DNA of 60,000 bases from Bugula neritina (GCA_964035545.1 OZ037765.1:30184004-30244003), one strand, 5' to 3'. Numbered from the stretch's first letter, positions 40,215 through 55,000 are shown. Numbers and translations: made by a program. The notes: generated from the letters alone by a model not told the origin.

Positions 40215-42941
40215 AACAACGCTTTAAAATGGATTCCCGGAGATACAAACGTCTAATTGGTTGCCTGGTTCTACACACGTGCAACATGCTTGACCCAGCG
40301 TGACCCGCTCCTCTACCCATATTTAACCTTTAACCCTTTAAATTGAGTCATCGACAGTCTACAGTATAGAGATTTCATGAGTTCTACGAATTAACCCCAG
40401 AGAGCTGACCTAATTTGCTTATTAAATTTAAAAATGGAAATTTCAACTATTTGAGATGACTTTCAGGTTTAGCTCAGTACAGATAATAAACTCCTATACA
40501 TTTACTGCCATTAGTATGGGGGAGGGCGTTGATGGTGAGCAAATTATCTTGTTTTTCGGTGTAGATAATTAAGGGCAGGCTCAGGTTATCAAAAGATTAA
40601 TACTTGGACTCTATGGAAATAACACACATGATATATTATATTGTAGGCTATATATGATAAATTAACCTGTAAAAGCATAATTCAAGATTGAAAAAAAAAT
40701 CAGTAGTATTTTCTGCTAATTGAGTACTTTTAATAAAGGAAAGCTAAAAATTTAATTAATAGTTTCAGTGATGTATTAGTACTTCTTACAGACAACTTTA
40801 TCTATCAACTTAGCAACTCGATCATAAATGTGTCAATGTATGTGCAGTGTATGCAAATAGCATACACTGCTTCTGATTATAGCAAGGGGTGAGAGGGATA
40901 AGTAACATGGATCTGCCAAAAATACATATTCTTTCCTAAACTCTATACCATAATGAATTGATTGCATCAGAATTAAGTGCTAAATATTTTTACACATAAC
41001 TTAATGCCTATTGTAAAACGAGATCCGAGCAGGTATTAAAGTAGCATTTCAATGCGTCAAATTCTACAGATTACTTTTACTATATGCAAAGAATAATATA
41101 TCAAATTTTAAAATTATAAATAAATAGCATTGTTTAAATATCTGAAGCTTTCAGTCTTTGGATTTTAAATTTCACGATGTTTTAGGTTTTAAAAAAGGTA
41201 CAATTCATAAAATAAAGTGGTGTTGAGCCTTATCTGAAAAATTAGACATTTATTGCCTTCAAAATCTAAAATGTTAAAACTAGTTTTAAATGAGACAACT
41301 TTTAGATTTAAAGCAAGTTTTAGCATCTGGGAGATGTGTCACTAAATTGAATTTAGCAAATTAGATGTAACAACAGATATGTCTAATTTAGTTACAGAAT
41401 TTGAGAGTTCTAAATTTGCTTTTCTTCCATTCCTGCGCATAACAGGGTAGAGTCCACAAGTGAATACTCCAAAGTCTGACCAGTTTTCAGTCTATATGTA
41501 TTCACAGATACTGGATAGACTACTATAAGAGTAGATGGTAAAATATTGAGAATCCCAAGGAGTTTCTACATGGAAGCCTTGACAACTAGCAAGCTCAGGA
41601 TAGCTGCACTAGCTACTGGGTGTTTATCAGCAGATTTTGGAGTAGTAGGTGCAGTAGTAGAGAAATTGACAAAAGCCAGATGAGAAATGTAGCAAAAGAG
41701 TCTTAGGCTGCATGTGTTCTTTTACGTTTTCAACTCAACTCCAAAGCAACATTTATAGTTAAGAAAATTAGTAAACCTATAAACATTCTTCTGCACCTAA
41801 ATATGTGAGTTTGGAGTAAGTATAGAATAATGTGGCGCCTCAATCAATAAGTACATATATATTACCAAACAGTAGATTATATTATAGAAAAGCTTACAGA
41901 TCAACGTAATACACTGTACCTGCTGGTACTTTAGGTGTTGTATAGGTAACGATAACCTATAATGTAACTAATAAGTATGTAATAAAGACTTTACATGTAC
42001 TGTACCTGCTGTGTAGTTGTGCAGGCAACTAAAAGGATAATGAAGTTAACAGGTATGAAGCAATAACTTTATAGAGACTAACAAGCTCAGCTACTCAAGT
42101 TTTATCTCTTCATCCTTATAGATATCACTTCATGTTATAAAATATTTTGTCCCAAATTTTGATGCACGAAAATGTCAACACTGGTGATAATACTGGTAGG
42201 TAAAAAACCCAACAAACATTACGTTGCTTCATTTGCCCTTTGCACTGTTACTTACAATTACTAGGATTGCTGTGAATTTGTTATCTTTAGGCTATATTTA
42301 TCATGTGACTATGCTATATAGTAATAACCTAATGATTTGGAAATAAACTTGGAAAACATTTGAAAAATAGTCATAAGCGTAGAGCTAACTTGGCAGGCAA
42401 CTGTAGTATCTGATTAATATAGAAAAGATTGTGTTTTCATGAAAAACATTAACAAAATGATTCAATCATATAATATGCAGTGTAAACTTGCACAGTGAAA
42501 TTATTATGGCAACAGATAAAGCCATTGAAATGCTTGCAAAGCCTGTAAAAAGAAGCTCAACTAAAACATTCACAGAAATTATTAGAGGTTACCAGAGACC
42601 GCATTAATTAGAACATTTTTTGCATCTATTTAGCATTTTATCAAGAGCTGTAAAAGATATTTTATTTCACTTGAGTTATTATTGAACTAGTAAGCTGTAT
42701 GGTTGCAGCAGGATGAGTGTTTGAATTTACGGTGAAAAACATTGTAATTTGTTCTGTTATATATTATATAACAAAGTTGGTACTTCTCTATTAGGCATAG
42801 GTGGCATTGCTTAGATGTTGTTTCTCATTACTTTTCCAGGAGAATGGATTTTATATTCAATGTTTGGAAACAGTTGCATCGAAGGAAACCACAGCCATAA
42901 GTTAATGCAAACTGCAACCACCAATTCATCTTATACTGGCC
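40215..42941. other. Upstream region of SLCO, no gene seen
   Basis: About 2.7 kb upstream of the SLCO start codon. The part next to 40215 is relatively GC-rich (about 40240-40320) and is the likely promoter by position. No coding exon is supported. Confidence 0.5.
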
Positions 42942-43219
42942 AGGCCATCCACATAATCCCTCATTCACACTTTGCGTATCATATGCCGTAAAATATCAGC
43001 CATTAGCAACGATCTATGGAACTTTATTGGACAATTATATCCGATGAGTTAACGAAAAAGCTTTTCTGTCAAATAGAAGTCGCCGCAACATGCATTTTTT
43101 AATCAAGCGGCGCTTGCAACGCCGTACAGGAGGCTCAGACATTTGTAAAAATGGCTGATATTTGCTGTTACAGCGTACTGTAAAGTGTAAATAGGGATAT
43201 AGCTGGTTGAATGGCTGCC
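42942..43219. mobile_element. Foldback/MITE-like element with long imperfect inverted repeats
   Basis: The left arm (ggccatccacataatccct, then cacactttgcgt and aaatatcagccatt) is matched in reverse complement by the right arm (aatggctgatatttgc, then gtaaagtgtaaatagggat and gaatggc). Arms are about 70 bp, with a GC-richer centre (gcggcgcttgcaacgccg). No transposase. The small open frame on the minus strand follows from the structure and is not a gene. Confidence 0.6.
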
Positions 43220-43470
43220 GATTTTTCATGATTCTTGAGATGCCATATGTGTTTGCTTAGTTTGTGGAATGTTAATATTTATGGTGCATGAAAGAACTAG
43301 TATAAGGTCATATAATACTATAGTAGGTTGTATATGTATATGGGGTTACATGCTGAAAACCTAGCATGTGTACTCTAAATAAGAAATCCAAACTAACCTC
43401 TGCATGTAGGCACAGCTATAATAAGCCTACATTATTTTTAATGCTTAGGCTTTATTGTATCGTATCACAA

Positions 43471-44172
43471 TCACTGGCTTTCCATGTACCGATCTCAGAT
43501 CGATCTCAGATCGATCTCAGCTAGATCAATCCATGGAAAGACGCCAAAGATCGATCTGAGAAGTAGAAAAAGACTGCGGGCGCTACAATGTTGTCTGCTA
43601 ATAAAAATGATAACTTACTGATAATTACTAAGCAAAGTATTAAATAATTATGATAGCCACCTTTTCAGATGCCAAAACTTTGATTTTCAGTACAATGATT
43701 AAAAAAACTCAATTATATGCAGTAGAAGGTAAAAAATTGGGAGAATTTGAATCGAATTTAAATGACTATTAAAACTTAGTTTCATTAGCTATTTTCTTTG
43801 TAATTTTAAGCCTAACAGTCCTGTAAGTTTATTAATAATCTGCAAGACAGCCATTAATTTTATATAAGCTGTCAAGCTAAAAAATTAAAATTAATTATTT
43901 TAAATTGGCCAAATTACCATACACTGAAAGCTTTGCTGCGTATAGTTTATAGCTGGGATTAAATTTTAGACTACGACCATCTTGTTTTCAACAGCAGTAG
44001 CTTTAATCACTCAAATAGGTGAACAAATTATACTTTTAAAGTATCCATCACTTAAAAGGAGGCAACTTCGCGAGATCGATCTGACACTCTCATGGAAAAA
44101 CGATCGATCTGAGCACATTTCTCAGATCGATCTTGCTGAGATCGATCTGATCGGTAAATGGAAAGCCCGTGA
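43471..44172. mobile_element. Non-autonomous DNA-transposon-like element with 24-bp TIRs and GATCGATCTCAG subterminal repeats
   Basis: The left end tcactggctttccatgtacc plus gatc and the right end gatc plus ggtaaatggaaagcccgtga are inverted repeats with 22 of 24 positions equal. Just inside both ends are arrays of the near-palindromic gatcgatct(c/g)ag: at least three copies at 43491-43530 and at least four at 44073-44150. The 700-bp interior has no long frame. No target-site duplication is evident. Confidence 0.7.
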
Positions 44173-46001
44173 TAGTCTATTGTACTTTAATATTTGTGCT
44201 ATTTTAAGTCCTTGTATGTTACATCTTAGACATTGTGTCCTTATCAGTCACCCTGCCGCGTACCATTTGTTTTTCATGCCATGAAACAATTGTGTAGGTT
44301 AATCATTTTAAATATACATCATAATCACTGATCATGTTTGACCTAAAAGTTATAGTATCAATATTCAGCTCAATTTCTCCCTGTTTAATGGCTGCTCTTC
44401 AACAATATCATGTGTGTGTGCATATACAGCAACAAACAACATGCAGTATGTTATAAAAAATTTTCATGTGTGGGAATGTTATCTTTCTAAAGAATGTCAA
44501 TACTCTTGAAGTGGGCAATATATAGTACCCGGCTCACTTTTTGGCAGGTTTATAGTTGTGAAGTTTCTGTGAACAACTGTTGTTGTGGTCTTAGCTATGA
44601 TTAACAATGATTAATGGGAATGGTTGGGCACTGCACACCCCCCCCCAACTCTGAACTAATGATGAGTCAGTAAAATACAGTTCGTTTTTTCAAAGTTATT
44701 GGAGATGATTTATCCTTTTCTGCAAAGACCCAATGTTTCTCAGACCTTCAGCAAATATAAACCTCTTTTTCATATTAATGACGACTCCAAATTAGCTACC
44801 AGGTTCAAAGTCATCAGTTATTTAATATTATGTTTAGCATAAGTGGGATCCTGGTACCTATAGTAATAAATAATGGGTGTGTCTATTTGCTGCCAAATCG
44901 AAAGCTTTCCTAGGAATTTAATTGAGAGTAAAGCTCTTTTTAACAAGCTTTAATTTAAGCTTTTCTCACCAAAATTTGCTAGTCTGATCGATTTAATCTC
45001 ACTTAAAATCCACAATTCCTTCTCACCTATCACTACTTTGTCCTGTTATTAACTTTAAATCAATATTGCAAAGAGAACATTTAGTGTTTGACTTTTTGGT
45101 GGATTAATAGTTTGCAAGTTTACACTTACCTTGGGAAATGCTTGAAAACTAGGAAAGTGTTATATTGCTGCCCTTTTGGCTATACAGCTCAGAAGTCAAT
45201 AAAGAAACTTGAACGTGATCTTGTGTATACAGCCTGGCTAATATTTTCGGTCAAGTATAAAATACTAATGTCACAATTTTATTTACACAATTAGGCTTCA
45301 TAGAGACAGTATTTATGCTAATATGTAAACAATGCTCTCAATGCTAATACCAAAATATTCCTATTAAATACTGTTCTTGTTTCGATGACCTCGTGATAGT
45401 AGTATGCCTATTGAGCTACTTTAAAGTTGCGTTTATACCTTCACGTGTGGTAGAGGAGCTGCTAATTGGTATAACATGTGCAGGGTTAACAGTGGACACG
45501 TGGTGTCAGAACACGATGTAGGGATACATCATGTGCCATGCATATTGACTGCATACACTAGCTCCAGTCATCACACTCGGGCACTTGACTCGTGAGGGAA
45601 ATCACATGCATACTGCCTCAGGTGCCATCTTTATCATATGGTCACCTTTGGTCACCTTTCACCGCTGTGGTCCTTCGCGGGTGGCGGGCCATCTTTTATC
45701 ATAATATTATGTCTATTTCTATTTGTTTATCTTTTACTGATATTCATTTATGAGACTTGATATTGATTGCTTGTGGCAAGTTGTATTATAAACAAATATT
45801 GTCTGGTTAAAAGTAAAAAAATAATAAATTAGAAAAAGTTATAGTAAATCACCTGTATGAGCCATAAGTATTTTACTAGTGGACATGAGGTTTAAGGAGA
45901 TAACTCCTTGTCACGCCTTCACTAATAAAGACCAAATTTTACCATAAATGCCAATGTTAATATAGTTTTTGTATTTGAAAATATGATTCAGGTATGTGAT
46001 G
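44173..46001. other. 3' side of collagen B, no gene seen
   Basis: 1.8 kb with a C10 run near 44638 and a less AT-rich patch at 45440-45700. It should contain the 3' UTR of collagen B. No coding exon is supported. Confidence 0.5.
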
Positions 46002-49000
46002 TTAGCCTGCAGACTCTAGATCTTTTGTCTTGGCAAGAAGACGATCGTATTTTACTTTGAGTACAACTATAATAGCAACAAGTATTACGAGTATAACTGT
46101 AGCCACACTGCCCACCATAAGTCCCACTGTAAGTGCTTCGCTCTTTTCACCTGCAGAAAAACAAAGTAAGAACATCTTCAAAATGCTTTACAATAATTAT
46201 CGTAGTTAAAAAATCCATGTTTAGTTGCACAGACATTAGAGGTTAGAGAAACAGCCTACACACAATACATATAACTGCCAATTAACTAAAATATTTTGAA
46301 AAATCACAGAATTAACCACTAGATTTTAACAGACAAATGAAAGATCTCGTACCTGTAGCACTAATAGGACTAATAACTCCAGATTTTGCTAATCCTGAGG
46401 TTCTAGGTAAACACATGAAGAAGCCAGGCATGTTGATGCAGTGATACGTGTTTTTGTCACACAAAGTTTCTAAGAACTTTGTGTTGTTACACTCGTTAAT
46501 ATCTAAACAGTCGTAGCCATTGCTACTCAACTCCCAGACGTCATCAGTATAACCCTGAGTTTGCCCAGTACCGTCAGCTTTGAAACAAGAGCATTGGAAT
46601 CCACTGAGAGTATCGGTACAGACATGAGCACAGCCGCCATTGTTGGTTAAACACTCATTCTTAGGACCACAATCAGTGTTATTCATTGTGATGGCTTCTC
46701 CACTTGTCAGGTGACAGGAACAGACGTACATATAGTCACTAGTCCATTCACATCTGCTTCCTATACAAACAGAATATAGCATGACATTTCTTACATAAAA
46801 ATGGAAATGGTTTGGCCCACATGAAGGAAGACAATTCCATTCTTCAAGTTAAATAATGTTCCAAGTTCATATTTTCCCTGGTGTTCTTCTGTTGACTAAT
46901 CAATTATTCTCAGCTTTTTAAGGTATGTGAATACTAATTTAATATTTCCAAAACACAATCCGTTGAAAGATTTTTTTAACCTAGTGCTTCTCCAAAACTT
47001 AACAGAAAAGCTTATATTGCATAATTCACATAGTTATAATATTACTATGTGGTCAATTGGCATATTTTACTTGAATAAACTTATATGTGATGGCTTAAAA
47101 CTTTTTGGAAAATAATTATTATCCATACCTTTATTGGTACAACTAGAAATCATGGGATGCGAAGATCTGGTCATTTCTTTATGAGTTGGGCATGAGCAGT
47201 AGTATCCACCAACTGTGTTCACACACTGGTCACTGCACTCGTGATTACTGCCTCGGCATTCATCGATATCAGCACAGCTCTTCCCATCATCCTTCAGCGC
47301 ATATCCTGGTCTGCAGAGGCAGATGTGACCACCGAGTCGGTTGTCACACAGATGCTCACATCCACCATTGTTAACCATACACTCATCTACATCCTCACAC
47401 GTCGTGCCATTAAATGGTGTAGCGTCACCATTTACTTTGCAGTAACACAGAGTTCCGTAGTAGAAGTAAGAATCGCAGTACAAAGTTCCAACTACAAGAG
47501 ATGTGTGCAATCGTGTTACTTAACATAAAACAATATAATATATGATGCTTTTACAACATGAGACATAATTTCTTAGAATCATAGTTTTGAGTGGTTAATG
47601 CTTGCTTCTGAAATAACTTAAAATTAGTTACATGAAAACCAACTTAGAAATTGTGTAGTGTTAGCTTACACAAGCAACATGGTTTAATGCAGCCTGTTGG
47701 TTATTAAAAAAAATAGTTGATACATTTAATAGGCAGTTTTTGCTACTAACATTAGATTAATTACAAATAAATTTTTAGAGACTAGTATAAGGTAGTAAAC
47801 TGCATTTACATATTATTTTGAGAGAAATTTTATCCACCAAGATAATATTTCATTACTGTCATATTATCTATTGTTAGATTAGGTTTTGAATCAAATGGTT
47901 TTACAATTTAAGCTTGAAAAAATCAGCTTTATAAACTAATTTATCGGTAGAAAATTTGTTCCACAGCATTGATTTGCTGAAATTGAGACTTTGTTTAAAG
48001 AACTGTGTTTTGCTGAAACCCATTTGAAAGGCGGCTGGAAAAAATTATTTGGCAAAGTCTTTATTCAACATACCATCACAATTAGTTGGAGATGGTGGTC
48101 TCAGTTTATATCCTTTCCTACAGGCACAATAGTAGCCTCCTAGAGTGTTGATGCAGACATCTGAACATCCGCCATTGTCAGTTAGACACTCATTTACATT
48201 GACTGCAAACTTTCCATCTTTTCCATCATCACCTGCATCTCCTTTCAATCCAGTATCTCCTTTTATGCCAACATCTCCACGTACACCTTTAGGACCGCTG
48301 TCTCCAACAGCTCCTTTGGCCCCAACATCGCCAATTGCACCTTTTTGTCCCAAATCTCCTTTTTGGCCCTGGCTTCCTTGTATGCCTTTGGCACCAACAG
48401 CACCTTCAGTGCCATTAAGACCTGGTGCCCCAGGAAGTCCTTTAACACCTGGAGAACCAACTAAGCCTTTAGCTCCAACTGCCCCCACTTCTCCTTTAGC
48501 TCCTGGAGATCCAACAGGTCCAATGCTACCAGCGTCTCCCTTAACTCCTGGGACGCCTCTTTCACCTGTTGCTCCAGTTGCACCTGCTTCCGCAGCTTCA
48601 CCATTCAGGCCTGGAAGTCCCTGATCTCCTTGAACGCCTTTAGTACCAGGTTCACCTTTAGCACCCACTATTCCTTGTTCACCAGGTAGACCATCTAGTC
48701 CAGGCTGCCCGGGTACACCAGGTGCACCTTTGACTCCAGGAGAACCTTGAGCACCTTTTGATCCGGTTAAGCCATCTATGCCTGGGATTCCAGGAAAACC
48801 TGGCAGTCCTTTACTACCTGCAACTCCTTTTGCACCAGTTGCACCAGTAGAGCCAATACCATCTCCACCAAATTCAAAACCAGCTGGTTCACCTTTTTGG
48901 CCAACTAGTCCTCTTTCTCCAGTTGCTCCCAGACCGCCAGGCAAGCCAGGCTGCCCAACATCTCCTTTTATTCCTTTAACACCAGGTGCACCCGGAGCAC

Positions 49001-52000
49001 CAATAGGGCCATCAAATCCTATTTCACCCTGAAGCCCAGATTCTCCAGGAGCACCAATTGCACCAGGAGCACCTGGCACACCTTGGTTTCCTTTAGGGCC
49101 AGTAGCACCCGGGCCACCAAATCCTCCACTTCCGGGCTCTCCCCTCTCTCCTTTCTCTCCAGGAGCACCAGGTAATCCTAAAATTAATATATTCAAAAAT
49201 TTGCAATTATAATGTGGATTTAATTTGACAGCAAAACATCACAATTTTATTTTCTAAATTAAAAACGTGTGTATTATATAGTGAAATATAATTAACAAAT
49301 TTGTAATTCCTAAAAATATTATGTAGCCATTTGAATGCTTGTTATTTTTATATAACCACTTATACGCTTACCTTGCTGGCCAGTACTACCAGTTTTACCA
49401 GGTGCACCACGTTCACCATCTTCGCCATTAAAACCAGGGAGTCCAATATCACCCTTGCTACCAGGAAATCCTCTCAGACCTGACACACCAGTGGCACCAA
49501 TAGACCCAGGACCGCCATCCCCTGGCAATCCTCTTAAGCCTCTTGGACCTGGCTCTCCTTTTGTCCCAGAGTTACCTGGTCTACCATTTCTTCCTTGAGG
49601 ACCAGTTGCACCAGGTACTCCAGGGGCACCAGGTAGGCCATTTGTACCCTGAACTCCTGATTCACCTTTGCGCCCTCGAAAGCCTCTTAATCCTGGTGAA
49701 CCAGTTGCACCTCTAACCCCAGTTGCACCTGTTCCCCCACCGGCTACCCCAGGGGCACCAGGCTCTCCTTTAAATCCAGGAAAACCACGGAGTCCATCAA
49801 ACCCAGGAAGTCCTGGTTCTCCTGCTTCTCCTTTAATACCCGGCAGCCCTGGTAAACCAATTGGTCCAGGAGCACCCTCTCGGCCTTCCCCTCTTTCTCC
49901 TTTATCACCTTTCAAACCATTTCGGCCAGTTGCACCAGTAGCACCCAATACTCCCTCAGAATATTTACCAGGCTCTCCTTTCAAACCAGGCCTTCCTGGA
50001 AACCCAGGCCGTCCAGTACGTCCAGATGCACCTGTTGCACCAGTTGCACCAGTTACACCATCAAAACTGTCGCCAGGTGCACCTGGGAATCCTTGCAAGC
50101 CAGTTGCTCCTATTAGACCTCTAGGACCAGTAGCACCAGTTGCTCCTATTTCACCATCACCACCATCACCAGGTTCTCCTTTTAATCCTGGAAACCCTCG
50201 TTCACCAGGTAGTCCAGGCAGCCCATTAGCCCCAGGAACTCCAGTAGCTCCAGTAGAGCCATCGAATCCAAATGCTCCAGAGTCACCTTTGAACCCACGC
50301 AAACCTGGTTGCCCAGGATTCCCTCTCAAACCAGGAATTCCTGGCTCGCCCTGCTTGCCAGGCAAGCCAGGCTCACCAGGAGCTCCATCTTTTCCTCGTT
50401 CTGTACCAGGTTCACCTTTCAATCCAATTAGCCCAGTAGCACCTGTGCTACCAAATTGTCCTGGCTGTCCAGGTTTTCCTGTGCTGCCAGTTGCTCCAAC
50501 TTCTCCATCAAGCCCAGGAAGACCGTCATCTCCTTTAATGCCTGGTAAGCCTCTCAAACCGATAGCTCCAGTTGCACCAATTTGACCAGGCTCTCCACTA
50601 AAACCTCGCTTTCCTTCTTTTCCAGTTGCTCCATCATCTCCTGGCCTACCAGGAAAGCCTTGAAATCCTGCATCGCCTTTTTCTCCGGGTAACCCAGGCT
50701 GACCATCAGATCCTGGTGTCCCTTGTAGCCCAGTAGCACCAGTGGCTCCATCATCACCCCAAACACCGCTTTCTCCTTTTTGCCCTTTGGAGCCAGTAGC
50801 ACCTGTTGCACCATCTTCTGCAACCCCAGTTGCTCCAACTTTTCCTGTTGCACCAACTCTTCCAGGAATGCCTGGAAAACCAATTTCACCCTTTTGACCA
50901 CGCAAACCGGGCAATCCTCTATACCCATCTCTACCTGCTCGTCCATCTCTCCCAGGTGCACCAACTGCTCCAGCAAAACCTTGAATTCCTCTTTCTCCTT
51001 TTTGGCCTACCCTACCTCTGGCACCTGGATACCCTTGACGACCAGGTTGACCAGGCTGACCAGTGGCACCAATTGTACCAGTACTTCCTCTTTGACCATC
51101 AATACCTGGTTGACCATAAGCACCCCGTTGACCAGGGCGACCAGGAAGACCATCAAATCCAGGACGTCCAACAGGACCTGTTGCACCTGGCTGACCAGGC
51201 TGTCCAGGTGCCCCAGTTATGCCTCTACTACCTGGAACGCCGTCTTGTCCAGGGGTTCCCTGCTCACCCTTAGATCCCCTCTGACCAGAAAGTCCAGGCT
51301 GCCCACGAACTCCAGGCCTGCCATTCTGGCCTGGTCTACCATCTCGGCCCGGATAGCCTTGTCTTCCTGTACTACCTCTGTCACCTGGTAAACCCCTTGA
51401 GCCAGGCCTACCATCACTGCCAGGCAAGCCATCCAAACCTCTATTACCAGAGATACCTCTATCACCTTGTCGACCAGGCTGTCCAGGTTGACCGGCTGCA
51501 CCTTTTAATCCAGGAGCACCAGTTGCACCTCTACTTCCATCTAAACCATCTTCTCCTTGTTGTCCTGGCTGACCATCTCTACCTGGTCTACCATCCGTTC
51601 CAGGAAAACCATCTCTACCTGGTGATCCTCTTTGCCCAGGTGAGCCCCTTTGACCAGTTCTTCCAGGTTGACCATCACGACCAGGTTCACCACGCTGACC
51701 TGGAGATCCAGGTTGACCACGCTGACCCGGTGAGCCTCGTTCTCCTTGTCTGCCAGGATAACCGTCTCTCCCATCATTTCCTTTTGTACCTTGTTGGCCT
51801 GGCTGTCCATCTCTTCCAGTTTCTCCTCTTCTTCCTGGTGAGCCTGGAGAGCCTCGCTGTCCAGCTTTCCCATCAAAGCCTAAAATATTCCACCAAAAAT
51901 TATGATTGTAATCAATTTATATATTATATAGTATGTATATGATGAAATAAAAAATTATTCTTCTAATTTTTGCTTGTGTAGACCATTCTATTGAGTTTAA

Positions 52001-55000
52001 TGTAAGCAATTCAAAGAAATCATTTGTCTAAAAGCCTACATCAATATGACAGCTACATGTATTACCACAAAGTTTATTAAAAAGCGTTATTTGTTGTTAG
52101 ATTCATTTACCAGATAATATGTAGGCATAACTAGGTGCAGTTTCTTCAGCACTTATTCATAAATGAGCAAAAGACTATTGAATGTCTAAAAAAAATATTT
52201 TTTTTAAAAAACGGTTTAGGATCCTACCATCAAGACCAGGCAACCCTGGAATTCCTTTTTGTCCAGGAGCACCATCTTGTCCATTGAGTCCATCTTTACC
52301 AGATGTCCCTTTTTCACCAGGTAAGCCACGTTGACCAGGAGAACCAGGTTGACCACGAATACCAGGAGAGCCATCTCTACCTCGTTCACCTGGTCTTCCA
52401 TCTCTGCCATCTTTACCTGGTAGTCCATCAGAACCAGGAAATCCTCTAGATCCATCTCTACCTGGCGAGCCAGAACTTCCTTTATTTCCTTGGGTACCAG
52501 GTCTGCCATCATTGCCATCTCTACCCGGTGCACCGATATTGCCTTTACTGCCATCTCTACCAGGAGCTCCGGGCAATCCTCTTGAACCAGGAAAGCCATC
52601 AAAACCATCACGGCCATCTGTTCCATCACGGCCATCTCTTCCTTTTAGACCAGGTACTCCAGCCTCTCCTTTTTGTCCTGCAGCACCATCTCTACCATCA
52701 CTTCCTCTTTCTCCAGGTTGTCCAGGTAAGCCACGTTCACCTGGTCTTCCATCTAAACCAGGTCTACCAGGGTCCCCAGAAGCTCCAGGAAATCCTCGTT
52801 CTCCTACTCTTCCTGGTGACCCATCTCTGCCAGGATTACCATCTCGCCCAGGATAACCATTTGAACCTTTTTGTCCATTTTGTCCATCTTGACCTTTTTG
52901 TCCAATTTCTCCTCGTTGACCAGGTAAACCTGGTAATCCCCTTTCTCCAGGATTACCATCACGACCACGTTCACCTGGTTGTCCAGCTTCTCCTTCTACA
53001 CCAGGCAAACCAGGAGCTCCTCGAATGCCTGGCTGACCTGAAGGTCCAGGTTGACCTGTTTCTCCTTTCCTTCCAGGTAATCCATCTTTTCCAGACAAAC
53101 CTGGTTGCCCAGGACTGCCCCTATTACCAGGGTTACCATCTCTACCCCTTTGACCAGGTTGTCCATCATTTCCAGGTATACCAGATGGGCCAGGTTCACC
53201 AACACTGCCATCAAACCCATCCCTACCATCATTTCCTGGAAAACCCTGATCTCCTTTTTGTCCAGACTGACCTTCAGCACCTTTATTACCTGGCAATCCA
53301 GGTTTGCCATCTATTCCATCTAAACCTGGATAACCATCTCTTCCTTGTTCACCATCATTTCCCCGTTCACCCTTTTCTCCTGGTAAACCATCATTACCAT
53401 CTTTTCCATCAAACCCATCTTTGCCATCTCTACCACTCTGTCCATCTCTACCATTTTGTCCAGGAGTCCCACGTTGGCCGGGCTCTCCTCTTCTACCAGG
53501 TTCACCATCCTGGCCATCTTGTCCTCTACTACCAGGTAGTCCGGGTTGTCCTCTGATACCTTGCTCACCAGGTAAACCTGGCTGTCCATCAAGTCCTGGT
53601 ACCCCACGATCTCCTTTGTTGCCGGATGCTCCTTTCAAACCATCTTTGCCAGAAAATCCATCTTGACCATCACGTCCTGGTTGCCCAGGTCTTCCATCAA
53701 AACCCTTTCGCCCATCTATACCATCTCTTCCAGGCTGACCTGGTTGACCATCACGACCACTCCTGCCATCTTTACCTGGTGAGCCTTTAGCGCCAGGTTG
53801 CCCATCTCGACCTGCTTCACCTTTGTCTCCTTTGTCACCAGGTAAGCCTGGAATACCATCAGCCCCATCATTTCCTCGATCTCCACGAGCACCTACAAAG
53901 AATAACTTTGGATAATCTTTGGATGAAAATTATTAAATTATCTTAACAAAAAATTTATCTTCGGTTTTCAAAAATAAATTTAAGAATTGAAGATAGCATA
54001 ACATCTAAAATTTTTAACGCTATTAGTAACTAGAAGCTTGATATTTTGCAAATCTCAAATATAATGTTATATGAATTATAAAAATAACTTTTGCATTTTA
54101 CAAACCTAAACTGATTAAAAAAAGTATAATTTATACTATCATAATGTATTCATAATTTATAAACTGTTATAGTCAGCACACTTTTAATTACTTTAGCTAT
54201 GACATTTAGTAATACACCTCAAGCTTTTTAATATATTAAAAAGTACTAAGTATCAGAAGGTTCTGAATATTTAGCTTATAATTTATTGTGGCGTAGAAAG
54301 CTAAAATTTAAGGTTTAGTTACCATAAATTCCTACCTGGTGTGCCATCTCGGCCTGGTTCTCCATCTTTTCCAGCTTTCCCATCAAATCCATCCACACCA
54401 CTTAATCCATATCTACCTGGTGCCCCTGGTTCACCACGCTCTCCCTTTGCACCATCCTGTCCATTTTGACCTGGTGCTCCAGGTTGACCATCAGCACCCC
54501 GATCTCCAGGTCTACCATCTTGTCCGTCTCTACCAGGATTACCCGGTCTACCATCTTGTCCTCTATCACCATCTCTCCCTGGATTACCATCTCGCCCTGG
54601 ATTTCCGGCATTTCCTTTTTCACCTGGTTGACCGAGTTGTCCTGGACTTCCTCTTTCACCAGGTCTCCCAGGATATCCATCTCTACCGTTGGAACCCTTT
54701 GCACCTATGGGTATTTCACAATAGTAATAATTCTAACAGAAACTCTAATAATGATACAAATAAGGTATACATTTCCTAATTAAAAGTTATTTATAAAATA
54801 TATTTTATGTAAAACACAAACTTTCTTGCAGCTGGTTTTTGCAACTAGTAAAAGCTAGTAGTTAGACAGGAATTTGTAGTGTTGAGTCTACCCAGTGGTC
54901 CTTGTGGTGTAACGGTTAGAGCAACTGCTTGCAAATCAGAAGTTTCAGGTTTGAATCCCAGTGGGAGCAAAATTATTTGATAGAATTAATGACAAAATCG

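Noticed and set aside
43982-44284. 100-residue plus-strand frame
   Set aside because: It runs across the right end of the TIR element and its subterminal repeats, so it is not a gene.
45495-45530. tggtgtcagaac, resembling a retroelement primer-binding site
   Set aside because: No paired LTRs or gag/pol reading frames are found nearby; a 12-base match is not sufficient.
54897-54969. Functional tRNA-Cys gene
   Set aside because: The anticodon loop could read GCA, but only about three of five anticodon-stem pairs form and the T and acceptor stems fail, so it was kept only as tRNA-like.
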